From assembly GCA_041690355.1 (NCBI GenBank), contig JAWLHK010000006.1, positions 192,116 to 256,115 of the forward strand: a DNA stretch of 64,000 nucleotides, read 5' to 3'. The DNA comes from JAWLHK01 sp041690355 [NCBI: bacterium]. GTDB lineage: Bacteria > J088 > JAWLBW01. The notes under the pieces were generated by a model, which saw only the letters and a list, made by a program, of their open reading frames with translations, was not told where the DNA came from and ran no database searches. This document shows positions 25,658 through 32,806 of the stretch, in pieces (position 1 is the first letter of the stretch; each line of letters opens with the position of its first letter). Position numbers and translations under genes: made by a program.

Positions 25658-26709
25658 ATGCCGGCCATCGCTTCGGGTTCGCCGCCGCGCACCCGGAGCC
25701 AGACAGCGCGCCAGAACGACTCGCGGGCGAGAAGGCGATCGCGCACGGCCGGCCTGGACCCGGGATGGGCGCGCAGGCGGCTGCGGGCCGCTTCGCGCAC
25801 ATGCGGAGACGGATCGTCCAGGGCGTTGGCGACTGGAGCGATCCAATCCCCGGCGGCGGGGCGGCAAGCCCCCACGGCCGCCGCCCGCACTTCGGCATCG
25901 CGGTGGCCGAGGCTGCGGCAGGTGCCGGCCGCCTCCACCGCATCGCCGCGTCCCAGATAACCCAACGCGCGCGCATGCACGGCCGCCGGCCAGTCCGCCA
26001 GATTCCGCTTCCCGAGGGCAACCCGCAAACGGGCGGCGTCCCAGGTGTGCAGCAGTACGAGCAGTCCCGTCTGCGTGGGGGGCAGCATCGTCGAGCGTGA
26101 AATCAGATCCAGTGCCTGGTCGTAGGCCGCATCGGGCACGGCCGCGCCCGGGATGCGCAGAAGCGCCTGCAGCGCGTCTCCCTGAAGCGGCGCATGCTCG
26201 TGCTCGAGCTGGGCGAAGAGAAACTCGAGATACGGCCCGGTTCGCGCCTCAGGGGGCAGGGCCAGCACGCGCGCGACCCCCACGACGTAGTCTTTCAGCA
26301 CCGGCTCGAGTCCGGCCGCGCGCTGCGTCTCCCAGGCGTTCTGCAGTACGCGCCAGGCGATTTCGCGCCCCTCGGCCCGGGCGGTACGGCGCTTGAGCGC
26401 GAGCAGGTACAGCACCCCCGCTTCGTAGCGGTCGGCATGGTCGTCCCACGCGAGAATCTCGACCAGCCCTTGCGGACACGCCCCGTGCAGGCAGGCCTCG
26501 ATGCGCACCGGGGTGAGCAGAAGCCTGGCGTCATTGCCGCCGGACGTGCGGCTCGCCGCCGCCGGCCGCGCCAAAACCACGGCGTCGGCCTGGGCCACGA
26601 AGGCATCCAGCGGGCGACGCCCGGTCACCAGGTGGGCCTCGGCGGCTGCGGCCAACGCCAGGCAGGCCGCCACGAACAGGAAGACCGGAGCTGCGCACAG
26701 GCGTAACAT
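25648..26709 (-). CDS. Exported HEAT-repeat-like protein, unknown function
   Basis: 353 residues with an N-terminal signal peptide (about residues 1-24, cleaved after AEA). Residues 40-130 form a small beta-rich region with two Cys (EACLHGACPQGLVEI) resembling exported proteins that report a per-transaction or flux value, but I cannot name it. The C-terminal half shows degenerate HEAT/Armadillo-like helical pairs (RDAEVRAAAVGACRPA, DDPSPHVREAARSRLRAH). The ATG at 26709 is preceded by TACACT seven bases upstream. Its 3' end overlaps the convergent glnD end by 10 bases. Function unknown; HEAT repeats suggest protein binding in the periplasm. Confidence 0.75.
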   Translation of the reverse strand: MLRLCAAPVFLFVAACLALAAAAEAHLVTGRRPLDAFVAQADAVVLARPAAASRTSGGNDARLLLTPVRIEACLHGACPQGLVEILAWDDHADRYEAGVLYLLALKRRTARAEGREIAWRVLQNAWETQRAAGLEPVLKDYVVGVARVLALPPEARTGPYLEFLFAQLEHEHAPLQGDALQALLRIPGAAVPDAAYDQALDLISRSTMLPPTQTGLLVLLHTWDAARLRVALGKRNLADWPAAVHARALGYLGRGDAVEAAGTCRSLGHRDAEVRAAAVGACRPAAGDWIAPVANALDDPSPHVREAARSRLRAHPGSRPAVRDRLLARESFWRAVWLRVRGGEPEAMAGIYR

Positions 26710-26716
26710 CGGCTTC

Positions 26717-26722
26717 AGTGTA
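26717..26722 (-). promoter_or_regulatory. -10 element (TACACT) of a probable leaderless HEAT-protein mRNA
   Basis: Minus strand TACACT, then seven bases, then ATG at 26709. No clear -35 and no Shine-Dalgarno. Confidence 0.35.
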
Positions 26723-26791
26723 GAGCAGGGGGGGCGGCCGATGCCAGCCGTCCGGTGGCGTCCGCGAACCCCGCCGGCCGCGCGCCGCGCC

Positions 26792-26821
26792 TTGGCACTG
26801 AGCAGAGCGAACGAGTAGAAT
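26792..26821 (+). promoter_or_regulatory. Promoter of the citrate synthase gene
   Basis: TTGGCA (26792-26797), 18 bases, TAGAAT (26816-26821); transcription would begin about 20 bases before the ATG at 26848. Confidence 0.6.
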
Positions 26822-26847
26822 GAGGGAACACCTCCCGCACTGCCGCC

Positions 26848-27963
26848 ATGAAGTTCAATCCCGGTCTCGAAGGGGTCGTCGTCGCGACGACCGAAATCAC
26901 GTTCATCGACGGGTCTGAAGGGCGCCTGCTGTATCGCGGATACAACATCCACGACCTTGTGCAGGCGACGTTCGAGGAGATCGTCTACCTGCTCTGGTAC
27001 GGGGATCTTCCGCGCAAAGAGGAGCTCGAGGGCCTGCGCGCGGCGCTCGTGGAGGAGCGTGAACTGCCCGGCGACATCGTCGACCTCATCGGCAGGCTGC
27101 CGACGACGGCCGTGCCGATGGAGGTACTGCGCACGATGATCAGCGCGCTGTCGGCTTACGACACCGAGGCGAACGAAGTCTCGACCGAGGCCAACCGGCG
27201 CAAGGCGGTGCGCCTGACGTCCAAGATCGCGTCGATCGTGGCCATGTTCCACCGTATCCGCGAGGGCAAACCGGTCATCGAGCCCGATGCGGCGCTCGGT
27301 CACGCGGCCAACTTTCTCTACATGATGACCGGCCGCCGGCCCGATGAAGTCACGGCGAGCGCCTTCGACACCTGCCTCATTCTGCACGCCGATCACGAGC
27401 TGAACGCCTCGACCTTCGGCGCGCGCGTCACCGCCTCGACCCTGTCCGATCTCTACTCGGCGATTACGACGGCCGTGGGCACGATCAAAGGACCGTTGCA
27501 CGGCGGCGCCAATGAAGCGGTCATGCGCATGCTGCTGCAGATCGGAGAAGTCGACCAGGCAGAAAAGTGGATTCTCGACGCGCTCGAGAGCCGCAGGCGC
27601 ATCCCCGGTTTCGGCCATCGCATCTACAAAACCGAAGATCCGCGCGCGCCGCACCTCAAGCGCATCTCCCAGCGGCTGAGCGAGCTGAAGAACGAGCGCA
27701 AGTGGTTCGAGATGAGCCGCATCGTCGAAGACGTCATGGGCAAGGAGCGCGGGCTCTACCCCAACGTCGATTTCTACTCCGCCTCTTCCTACTACCTCAT
27801 GGGCATTCCTCCGGATCTCTACGTGCCCATCTTCGCCGCCAGCCGCATCTCGGGCTGGACGGCCCACGTCTTCGAACAGTGGGCCACGAACCGGCTCATC
27901 CGCCCCGAAGGGGAATACATCGGGCCGCTGCGTCGCCAGTACCGCCCCCTGGAGCAGCGCTGA
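26848..27963 (+). CDS. gltA: Citrate synthase (type II fold, small form)
   Basis: Condenses oxaloacetate and acetyl-CoA. 371 residues, the short form found in Gram-positives, archaea and many deltaproteobacteria. Markers: LLYRGYNIHDL, HADHELNASTFGARV (active-site His region), GPLHGGANEAVM (His), PGFGHRIYKTEDPRA (oxaloacetate-binding His/Arg) and YPNVDFYSA with the catalytic Asp. A 2-methylcitrate synthase role cannot be excluded, since the two differ subtly and an acyl-CoA carboxylase is encoded in the window, but no prpB/prpD genes are present. A HAD phosphatase gene follows after four bases. Confidence 0.92.
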   Translation: MKFNPGLEGVVVATTEITFIDGSEGRLLYRGYNIHDLVQATFEEIVYLLWYGDLPRKEELEGLRAALVEERELPGDIVDLIGRLPTTAVPMEVLRTMISALSAYDTEANEVSTEANRRKAVRLTSKIASIVAMFHRIREGKPVIEPDAALGHAANFLYMMTGRRPDEVTASAFDTCLILHADHELNASTFGARVTASTLSDLYSAITTAVGTIKGPLHGGANEAVMRMLLQIGEVDQAEKWILDALESRRRIPGFGHRIYKTEDPRAPHLKRISQRLSELKNERKWFEMSRIVEDVMGKERGLYPNVDFYSASSYYLMGIPPDLYVPIFAASRISGWTAHVFEQWATNRLIRPEGEYIGPLRRQYRPLEQR

Positions 27964-27967
27964 CCCT

Positions 27968-28810
27968 ATGCTGCCCATCCCCCGCGTCGACATCGATCAG
28001 CTGCAGCGCGAGATTCGCGCCACGCTCAAGCGGCGCCCCGCCGGTCTCGCCGTCTTCGATGCCGACGGCACGCTCTGGGCGCCCGACATCGCCAACCGCC
28101 TGTGGCGCCGGCTGCTCGCCGATCGCGTCCTGCGCTCGCCGGGCCGCGAGGCGCTCTTCGCCGCCATGGACAAGGCGGGGCTTGCGTCGAGCGGTGATCC
28201 CCATGAGGATGCGCTCGCGCTCTTTGCCGCCTACTTCGTGGGCAAGGTGGATGAGGAGATCGTGGTGCGCATCATGATCAACGGCCTGGCCGGCCTGTCG
28301 CGCGCCGACGTGCAGACGCTGCTGCGCAAGGCGCTTCACCAGGAACATCCGCGCTGGGCCGACGAAGCCCACCTGGGCATGGCCGAACTCGTTCACGACA
28401 TGCACGCCATGGGCACACGCATCGTCGTCTGCTCGGGGTCGCCGGGCTGGGCCGTCGAGGCGGGCATCGAGGCCCTGGGGCTTCCGGTCGAAAAGGTGCT
28501 TGCCGGCGAGGTGCTCGAAGCCGGCGGCTGGCTGACGACCGACATCGTCGAGCCGCTCACCTTCCGCGAGGGCAAGGGGCGTGCCTGGGACAAACACTTC
28601 CGCGAGCGGCCGCTGTTTGCGTTCGGCGACGGCACGAGCGATCTGCCGCTGTTCGAGCGGGCGCGCGCGCTGGCGGTGGCCGTGAATCCGCGGCCGGGGC
28701 TCCTGCGCGAGCTTGATCGGTTCGGCACGCGCGCCCGCATCCTCGAGTTCCGCCGCACGGTCGGCGGGCGCTTCATTCGCGCGCCGGAACAGGACGAGTC
28801 CACCGAGTAG
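27968..28810 (+). CDS. HAD-superfamily phosphatase (subfamily IB, PSP-like)
   Basis: 280 residues. All four HAD motifs are visible: VFDADGTLW (catalytic Asp34/Asp36), VVCSGSPGW (motif II Ser), the basic Lys of REGKGRAW and FGDGTSDLPLF (motif IV acidic pair). A helical cap sits between motifs I and II, as in phosphoserine-phosphatase-like enzymes. The substrate is unknown; phosphoserine phosphatase itself is possible, but the cap lacks features that would decide it. It is cotranscribed with citrate synthase (four-base gap). Confidence 0.85.
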   Translation: MLPIPRVDIDQLQREIRATLKRRPAGLAVFDADGTLWAPDIANRLWRRLLADRVLRSPGREALFAAMDKAGLASSGDPHEDALALFAAYFVGKVDEEIVVRIMINGLAGLSRADVQTLLRKALHQEHPRWADEAHLGMAELVHDMHAMGTRIVVCSGSPGWAVEAGIEALGLPVEKVLAGEVLEAGGWLTTDIVEPLTFREGKGRAWDKHFRERPLFAFGDGTSDLPLFERARALAVAVNPRPGLLRELDRFGTRARILEFRRTVGGRFIRAPEQDESTE

Positions 28811-28895
28811 AGGCATTTGCCCCGTGGGCGAGCGCGCGCCGGGTGAGCCCCCATGCCGGAGGCGCACGGTATCCCCGCTGTTCCCGCAGACCCTT

Positions 28896-28901
28896 TACGC
28901 T
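28896..28901 (+). promoter_or_regulatory. -10-like element (TACGCT) before the isochorismatase-fold gene
   Basis: TACGCT, six bases, ATG at 28908. The upstream -35 position is poor, so this is the weakest of the short-spaced examples. Confidence 0.3.
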
Positions 28902-28907
28902 GCGGGT

Positions 28908-29477
28908 ATGGCTGCCACGGAGATCAGGCCCGGCGACGCCCTCGTAATTCTTCACGTGCAGAACGATTTTCTGGACGAGGGGGCCTGTCCAACCCCTGAT
29001 GGAGAACGGGTTCTCGACCCGCTCAACCGCCTCATCGAACGCTTCGAGGGGCGCAACCTCCCGGTGGTTCTTCTGCGTCACTGGCACTGCCTCATCGACG
29101 AGGAGCCCGGCACCGACGGCGAGCTTCCCCGGCATTGCGTCGCCGACAGCAGGGGGGCGCAGTTTGCGTCCGGTCTGACCGTCCCTTGGGATGCCGAGGT
29201 GATCTCGCGGACCGATTGCCGTGACGAAGCCTTTCACTCCGACCTTCATGCGACCCGGTTGGGGGCCGTGCTCGAACGCGCCGGTATCCGGCGGCTTTTC
29301 GTCGGCGGGCTGACGACCGAGGCCGCCTGGGACGCGCTGGTCAGCGATGCCCTTGCCGATGGGTACCGGGTGGTGGCGATAGCCGACGGGATCGGCCTGC
29401 GCGAACCGCTGAGCATCGAGGCCGAATCGGCGCGGTGGGCCGCCGACGCGGTCGAGAGCGCCGACGTTTCTGCCTGA
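28908..29477 (+). CDS. Isochorismatase-fold hydrolase lacking the catalytic cysteine
   Basis: 189 residues, aligning with nicotinamidase/isochorismatase-like hydrolases: ALVILHVQNDFLDEGACP (catalytic Asp20), then LPVVLLRHWHCL, then FVGGLTTEAAWDALVSDALA in place of the usual G-L-A-T-D-V-C-V block. The nucleophilic Cys is replaced by Ala140, and the middle Lys of the triad appears to be Arg (VISRTDC). The metal/nicotinamide residues seem partly kept (HWH). It may be a non-hydrolytic binding protein, like some isochorismatase-fold pseudoenzymes, or use other residues. The ATG is chosen because TACGCT lies six bases upstream and the fold's first strand begins just after it. Confidence 0.78.
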   Translation: MAATEIRPGDALVILHVQNDFLDEGACPTPDGERVLDPLNRLIERFEGRNLPVVLLRHWHCLIDEEPGTDGELPRHCVADSRGAQFASGLTVPWDAEVISRTDCRDEAFHSDLHATRLGAVLERAGIRRLFVGGLTTEAAWDALVSDALADGYRVVAIADGIGLREPLSIEAESARWAADAVESADVSA

Positions 29478-29485
29478 GCGCGCGA

Positions 29486-29896
29486 TCAGCCGGGATGGGG
29501 GAGCGCGGCCAGCAGCAGGTCTGCCAGCAGTCTGTCGGGGAGGTTCGACGCCAGTATGCGCGCGGCGGCGAGCACGTCGGCGCGGGATTCGCGATCGGTC
29601 TGTACGAAACGGGAAGCCGGCGCCCCGAGGCCCTGAACGTCCATCTCGTCGGTCTGGCCGGTGCGCAGGGTGCCCTGTTCGAGCACGAGCCAGCAGCCGG
29701 CAAACGTTATTTCGACGCGATCGAGCGCGCCGCCGGGTGCGAAATCGAGAAAGATGTCGGTGTAGCGGGGGCCGTGCAGCCAGCGATGGAGAAAGCCGGG
29801 CCGCGGCTGGCGAAGATTTTCGGTCAGAATCTCGCGGGTGCCCCCGGCCAGGCGTGCGAGGTCGGCTTCAGAAAGGCCGGGGGGCAGGGCGCGCAA
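29486..29896 (-). CDS. Small protein coupled to rpmB, unknown function
   Basis: A 136-residue predicted protein, acidic and Leu/Ala-rich. It has a helical N-terminal part (PPGLSEADLARLAGGTREIL), a beta-like middle (DIFLDFAPGGALDRVEITFA, GCWLVLEQGTL) and a helical C terminus. No family is recognised and no signal peptide is present. I start at the TTG at 29896, which has GAGGG six bases upstream and lies just after the rpmB stop. A longer reading from a TTG at 29941 overlaps rpmB and lacks a ribosome site. The coupling to rpmB and convergence with the isochorismatase-fold gene (eight-base gap) support it as a real gene. Confidence 0.62.
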   Translation of the reverse strand: MRALPPGLSEADLARLAGGTREILTENLRQPRPGFLHRWLHGPRYTDIFLDFAPGGALDRVEITFAGCWLVLEQGTLRTGQTDEMDVQGLGAPASRFVQTDRESRADVLAAARILASNLPDRLLADLLLAALPHPG

Positions 29897-29904
29897 GAGC
29901 GCCC

Positions 29905-30096
29905 TCAGACGGCCTTCTGCACGAATCCCGAGCGGATGCAACGAGTGCAGGCGCGCACGTGCGTCGGCGAACCGTTGACGACAGCCTTCACACGCTGCAG
30001 ATTGGCGTGCCAGACCTTCTTGGTCTTGTTGTTGGCGTGGCTGACGTTGTGGCCGGTCTGATTTCCCTTGCCGCAGATGTCACAAGTACGGGCCAT
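29905..30096 (-). CDS. rpmB: 50S ribosomal protein L28 (zinc-ribbon, C+ form)
   Basis: 63 residues. Four cysteines in two CxxC pairs (Cys5/Cys8 in [11 protein letters not shown] and Cys50/Cys53 in [10 protein letters not shown]) mark the zinc-binding C+ form of L28. The core shows the usual [19 protein letters not shown] and [16 protein letters not shown] stands eight bases before the ATG. Bacteria often carry a C- paralogue under Zur control; none is visible here. A perfect palindrome 24 bases upstream of the start may be regulatory. Confidence 0.95.
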   Translation of the reverse strand: MARTCDICGKGNQTGHNVSHANNKTKKVWHANLQRVKAVVNGSPTHVRACTRCIRSGFVQKAV

Positions 30097-30119
30097 GATG
30101 CGAACTCCTGAAAATTCGA

Positions 30120-30139
30120 AAGCTTAAAAGGTTAAGCTT
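30120..30139. promoter_or_regulatory. Perfect 8-bp-arm palindrome upstream of rpmB
   Basis: AAGCTTAA, four bases (AAGG), TTAAGCTT. It lies 24-43 bases before the rpmB start and overlaps TAAGCT hexamers that could serve as a -10. It could be an operator or a leader hairpin. It does not look like the canonical Zur box known in proteobacteria. Confidence 0.45.
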
Positions 30140-30227
30140 ACCACGGGTTCGTGAAGTCCGCAATGAAAAAGAAGCCCCATCCCCCCCGTCCGGGCGCAAG
30201 GCTTGCATGGCGGCTGGGGGGCGCCTG

Positions 30228-31106
30228 TTACCAGCGGACGCGGATGCCCGTGCGGCCGGCGGTCGGGTCGGCAACCGGGTTGTCGGTCGGCCGCTGCGTC
30301 GCGTCGACGGGGACCTGCTCGTGGATGGTCTCGGTACGGTCGAGCAGGTCTTCACCACTGGGCGGCGGCGGTTCGTCGCCATCTGCGCCGTCCGAGCCGT
30401 CGCCGGTCGAGCCCGGATCGCCGTCGCCGTCGGACGAGCCGGATTCGTTTTTCGGGTCGTCCTTGTCGGCAGGATTGGCGTCGAACCCGTCGCCGGCGCT
30501 CCCCGCCTCTTCGTGGGAAACGGCGCGTGGCTGCGACGGGTTGCCGCCATTGCCCTGCCTCGACTGCTGACGGGTCGAGACGACCACGCTGCTCTGTTCC
30601 CTGGTGTTCGCCGGCGCGAAGACGACGGTTCCTTCGATTACGGTGAGCGTCGACTGATTCGTGTTTCGATCGTGTTCGAGCACGAGCGTCGTGCCGCGCA
30701 CGCCGGCGACGGCGGTCGGCGTCTGGAACTTGAAGTCGGTGGGGCCGGCGACGAATTTGCTGACGGCGGCCTTCATCTTGCCGTACCACATGCGGAATGC
30801 GCCCCGGCGAGAAGATGTCGAGGTGGCGAAGCCGTTTACCTGAAAGCGGGTCGCGGCGCCGATGCTGATGACGCTCTCGTCGTTCAGCAGGAGCTTGGCG
30901 ACGCTTGCTTTGCCCGTCGTGAGTACGTCGCCGTTGTACACGCTCGCGCCCTGGGGCAGCCGGTAGCGCTTGCCGCCGCGCTCGAGCTGCACGGTTCCGG
31001 CGACGGCCGCAATCTTGCCGACGGGCGCCGGCGCCGCGGCCCGGGCGTCAGACAGCAGTACGGTGACCGAGAACAGCAGACTGAGAACGATTGCGATCGG
31101 CTTCAT
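30228..31106 (-). CDS. Exported FecR-domain protein with acidic disordered tail
   Basis: 292 residues with a Sec signal peptide (cleaved about residue 23, ARA-AAPAPVGK). Residues 28-185 hold a FecR domain: VGKIAAVAGTVQLERGG, LPQGASVYNGDVLTTGKASV, AKLLLNDESVISIGAATRFQ, FKFQTPTAVAGVRGTTLVLE and LTVIEGTVVFAP. No anti-sigma helix or transmembrane segment exists, so it is not a FecR-type sigma regulator; stand-alone exported FecR proteins are envelope proteins of unclear role. Residues 200-292 are Asp/Gly/Ser/Pro-rich and probably disordered. AAGGAG lies six bases before the ATG. It follows the TPR/beta-barrel gene on the same strand (90-base gap), near the giant lipoprotein gene. Confidence 0.85.
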   Translation of the reverse strand: MKPIAIVLSLLFSVTVLLSDARAAAPAPVGKIAAVAGTVQLERGGKRYRLPQGASVYNGDVLTTGKASVAKLLLNDESVISIGAATRFQVNGFATSTSSRRGAFRMWYGKMKAAVSKFVAGPTDFKFQTPTAVAGVRGTTLVLEHDRNTNQSTLTVIEGTVVFAPANTREQSSVVVSTRQQSRQGNGGNPSQPRAVSHEEAGSAGDGFDANPADKDDPKNESGSSDGDGDPGSTGDGSDGADGDEPPPPSGEDLLDRTETIHEQVPVDATQRPTDNPVADPTAGRTGIRVRW

Positions 31107-31196
31107 GGGCGCTCCTTGGACGGGCTCGCAGGCAGACGCTGACGCGGCCGCCTTATGTTTATACCGCACACCGGCGTGCGAAGCACGTGACGGCCG

Positions 31197-32585
31197 TCAC
31201 GGAAACTGCCAGCGAACGTCGGCGCCGACCAGAACCTTGGCGTAACTGTCGGCCGTCAAGGTTATGTCGGCGGCGCGCAGGTTTTCATTGTTCGTCCAGG
31301 CGCCCGAAAGGCGGGCCCCCAGGCTGCCCCACCAGCGGCTGAGGCCGAGGGCGAGGGTCAGGGCCTGATCGGTCCGGTCGACGGGCTGAGCCAGGTACGG
31401 GGTGAGCGCGAAGTCGAATGCGGCGTCGGCCACCAGCCCCGCCCCCACTTCGCCGCCGCCGAACAGACGGATGACCGCCAGGTCGTACTTCCAGTAATCG
31501 TCCTGCGACCGGTTCTGCTCATAGCTCCCGCCGAGGCCGAGATAGTTCGTGCGGCCCCAGAAGAAGAACTGCGTCAGCTCGGTGCGCCGGTTCACGCTGT
31601 CACGCCCGTCGAATGCGTAGTCATCGGCCCGCCACTGCCACGCGAGGCTGGTCGCCAGGCTGCTCCCTTCGGCCACCATCAGCCGCGGCGTGACGAGCCC
31701 GGCACGCTTATAGTAGTTGAAGTCGAGCGTCCAGTAGTCGGCGCCGAGCCCCAGTCCGATGCGCACGGGCAGGGTGCCGATGCGGTACTGGCCGTCGAGG
31801 CGCAGGTTGTGCACGCCGAGGTCGAAGGGCTGATGCACGGGCTTGAAGTAGCGCCCCTGATTGATGCCCGCGGCGATCTCGGCGCGAAAGGGTTTGGTCT
31901 CGAGCAGCGCATAGCGCCCCTGCGCATTCACGACGGCCCGCCACCCGTCGGCGTCGGCGGTGCTGGCGGGTAGCAGGAGGACGTTCGAATCGTAGCGCAG
32001 CCCCGCATCGACCGAGAGGGCCAGCTTCTGCTGCGCACGGCGGCGCTGAATGTCGGCGATGCCCGCCCGCGCCTCGTCGGCGAGCGCGCCGGCCGACTCG
32101 AGCTGCAGAAGGCGCTCGAAACTCTGCTGCGCCGTCACCAGGTCGCCGGCCGACATGGCCATCTTGCCGGCCTCGATGAGCGCGCGCGAGCCGAGCGGCC
32201 CCCGGAGCCGGGCCGCCTGCGAGTAGGCCCGATGCGCTTTCTCCCGGTCGCCGAGCGCTTCCCATGACTTGCCGAGAAAGAAGGCGGCGTCGCCGGCCAG
32301 GGGGCCGCGCAGGGGCGCAGCACTCAGAATGTCGACGGCCTCGCGATGGCGTCCGAGGCGCGACAGCGAGATGCCCAGCGGCAGCAGTACGTCGGGATCG
32401 TCGGGCCTCGCCGACCGGGCTCGTTCCAGGTAGACCACGGCACGCTCGTCCCGGCCCAGGCGAAAGAGCGTCGAGCCGATCTCGACGTCGGTTTCCCAGG
32501 GGGCATCCTGGGCGCCGACAGGGCCCGGAAAGAGCAGGAAGATGGCGAACAGGACCAGAAGGGTCGGCAGGGTGTACTTGCGCAT
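31197..32585 (-). CDS. TPR plus beta-barrel outer-membrane protein (Slam/DUF560-like architecture)
   Basis: 462 residues: signal peptide (about 1-25, VGA-QDAPWE); four to five TPR-like helical pairs at about 30-185 (AVVYLERARSARPDDPDVLL, ALGDREKAHRAYSQAARL, AQQSFERLLQLESAGALA); then about 270 residues of alternating polar/aromatic strands. By eye I count 13-14 amphipathic segments (LALSVDAGLRYDSNVLL, VRIGLGLGADYWTLDF, AKVLVGADVRWQFP). Periplasmic TPRs followed by a C-terminal 14-stranded barrel is the layout of Slam proteins that move lipoproteins to the cell surface, and Slam genes usually sit beside their substrates. Here the divergent neighbour is a giant lipoprotein. Membership of DUF560 needs a profile search. 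It could instead be another TPR-porin family, such as exopolysaccharide exporters. Confidence 0.75.
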   Translation of the reverse strand: MRKYTLPTLLVLFAIFLLFPGPVGAQDAPWETDVEIGSTLFRLGRDERAVVYLERARSARPDDPDVLLPLGISLSRLGRHREAVDILSAAPLRGPLAGDAAFFLGKSWEALGDREKAHRAYSQAARLRGPLGSRALIEAGKMAMSAGDLVTAQQSFERLLQLESAGALADEARAGIADIQRRRAQQKLALSVDAGLRYDSNVLLLPASTADADGWRAVVNAQGRYALLETKPFRAEIAAGINQGRYFKPVHQPFDLGVHNLRLDGQYRIGTLPVRIGLGLGADYWTLDFNYYKRAGLVTPRLMVAEGSSLATSLAWQWRADDYAFDGRDSVNRRTELTQFFFWGRTNYLGLGGSYEQNRSQDDYWKYDLAVIRLFGGGEVGAGLVADAAFDFALTPYLAQPVDRTDQALTLALGLSRWWGSLGARLSGAWTNNENLRAADITLTADSYAKVLVGADVRWQFP

Positions 32586-32701
32586 GTGCGTAACGCGGCG
32601 ATCTTCAGGGTGAAGCGGTAGCCTAGCAGGTCACGACGCAACGCGCTAGTCGGCGGCGGAACTCGGGAGGCGGGTGGGTTGCCGGAGTGTGATCGGGATC
32701 G

Positions 32702-32730
32702 TTGTGAGGGGTCGGGGGCTATGGTACGAT
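32702..32730 (+). promoter_or_regulatory. Promoter of the giant lipoprotein gene
   Basis: TTGTGA (32702-32707), 17 bases, TACGAT (32725-32730), about 70 bases before the ATG at 32807. GGGGGG lies just before the start as a Shine-Dalgarno substitute. Confidence 0.45.
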
Positions 32731-32806
32731 TGCTCCCGGCGTGCCGCCCCACGAGCGGCACGCCTTCGACTCCTATCGGTTTTCTCCGAGTCTTTCGGGG
32801 GGGGAT

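Noticed and set aside
26848-27963. 2-methylcitrate synthase instead of citrate synthase
   Set aside because: No prpB/prpD neighbours and no diagnostic difference readable by eye; kept as a stated alternative only.
30228-31106. FecR protein as part of an iron-signalling FecI-FecR pair
   Set aside because: It has a cleavable signal peptide, no N-terminal anti-sigma helix or membrane span, and no sigma factor or TonB receptor gene nearby.
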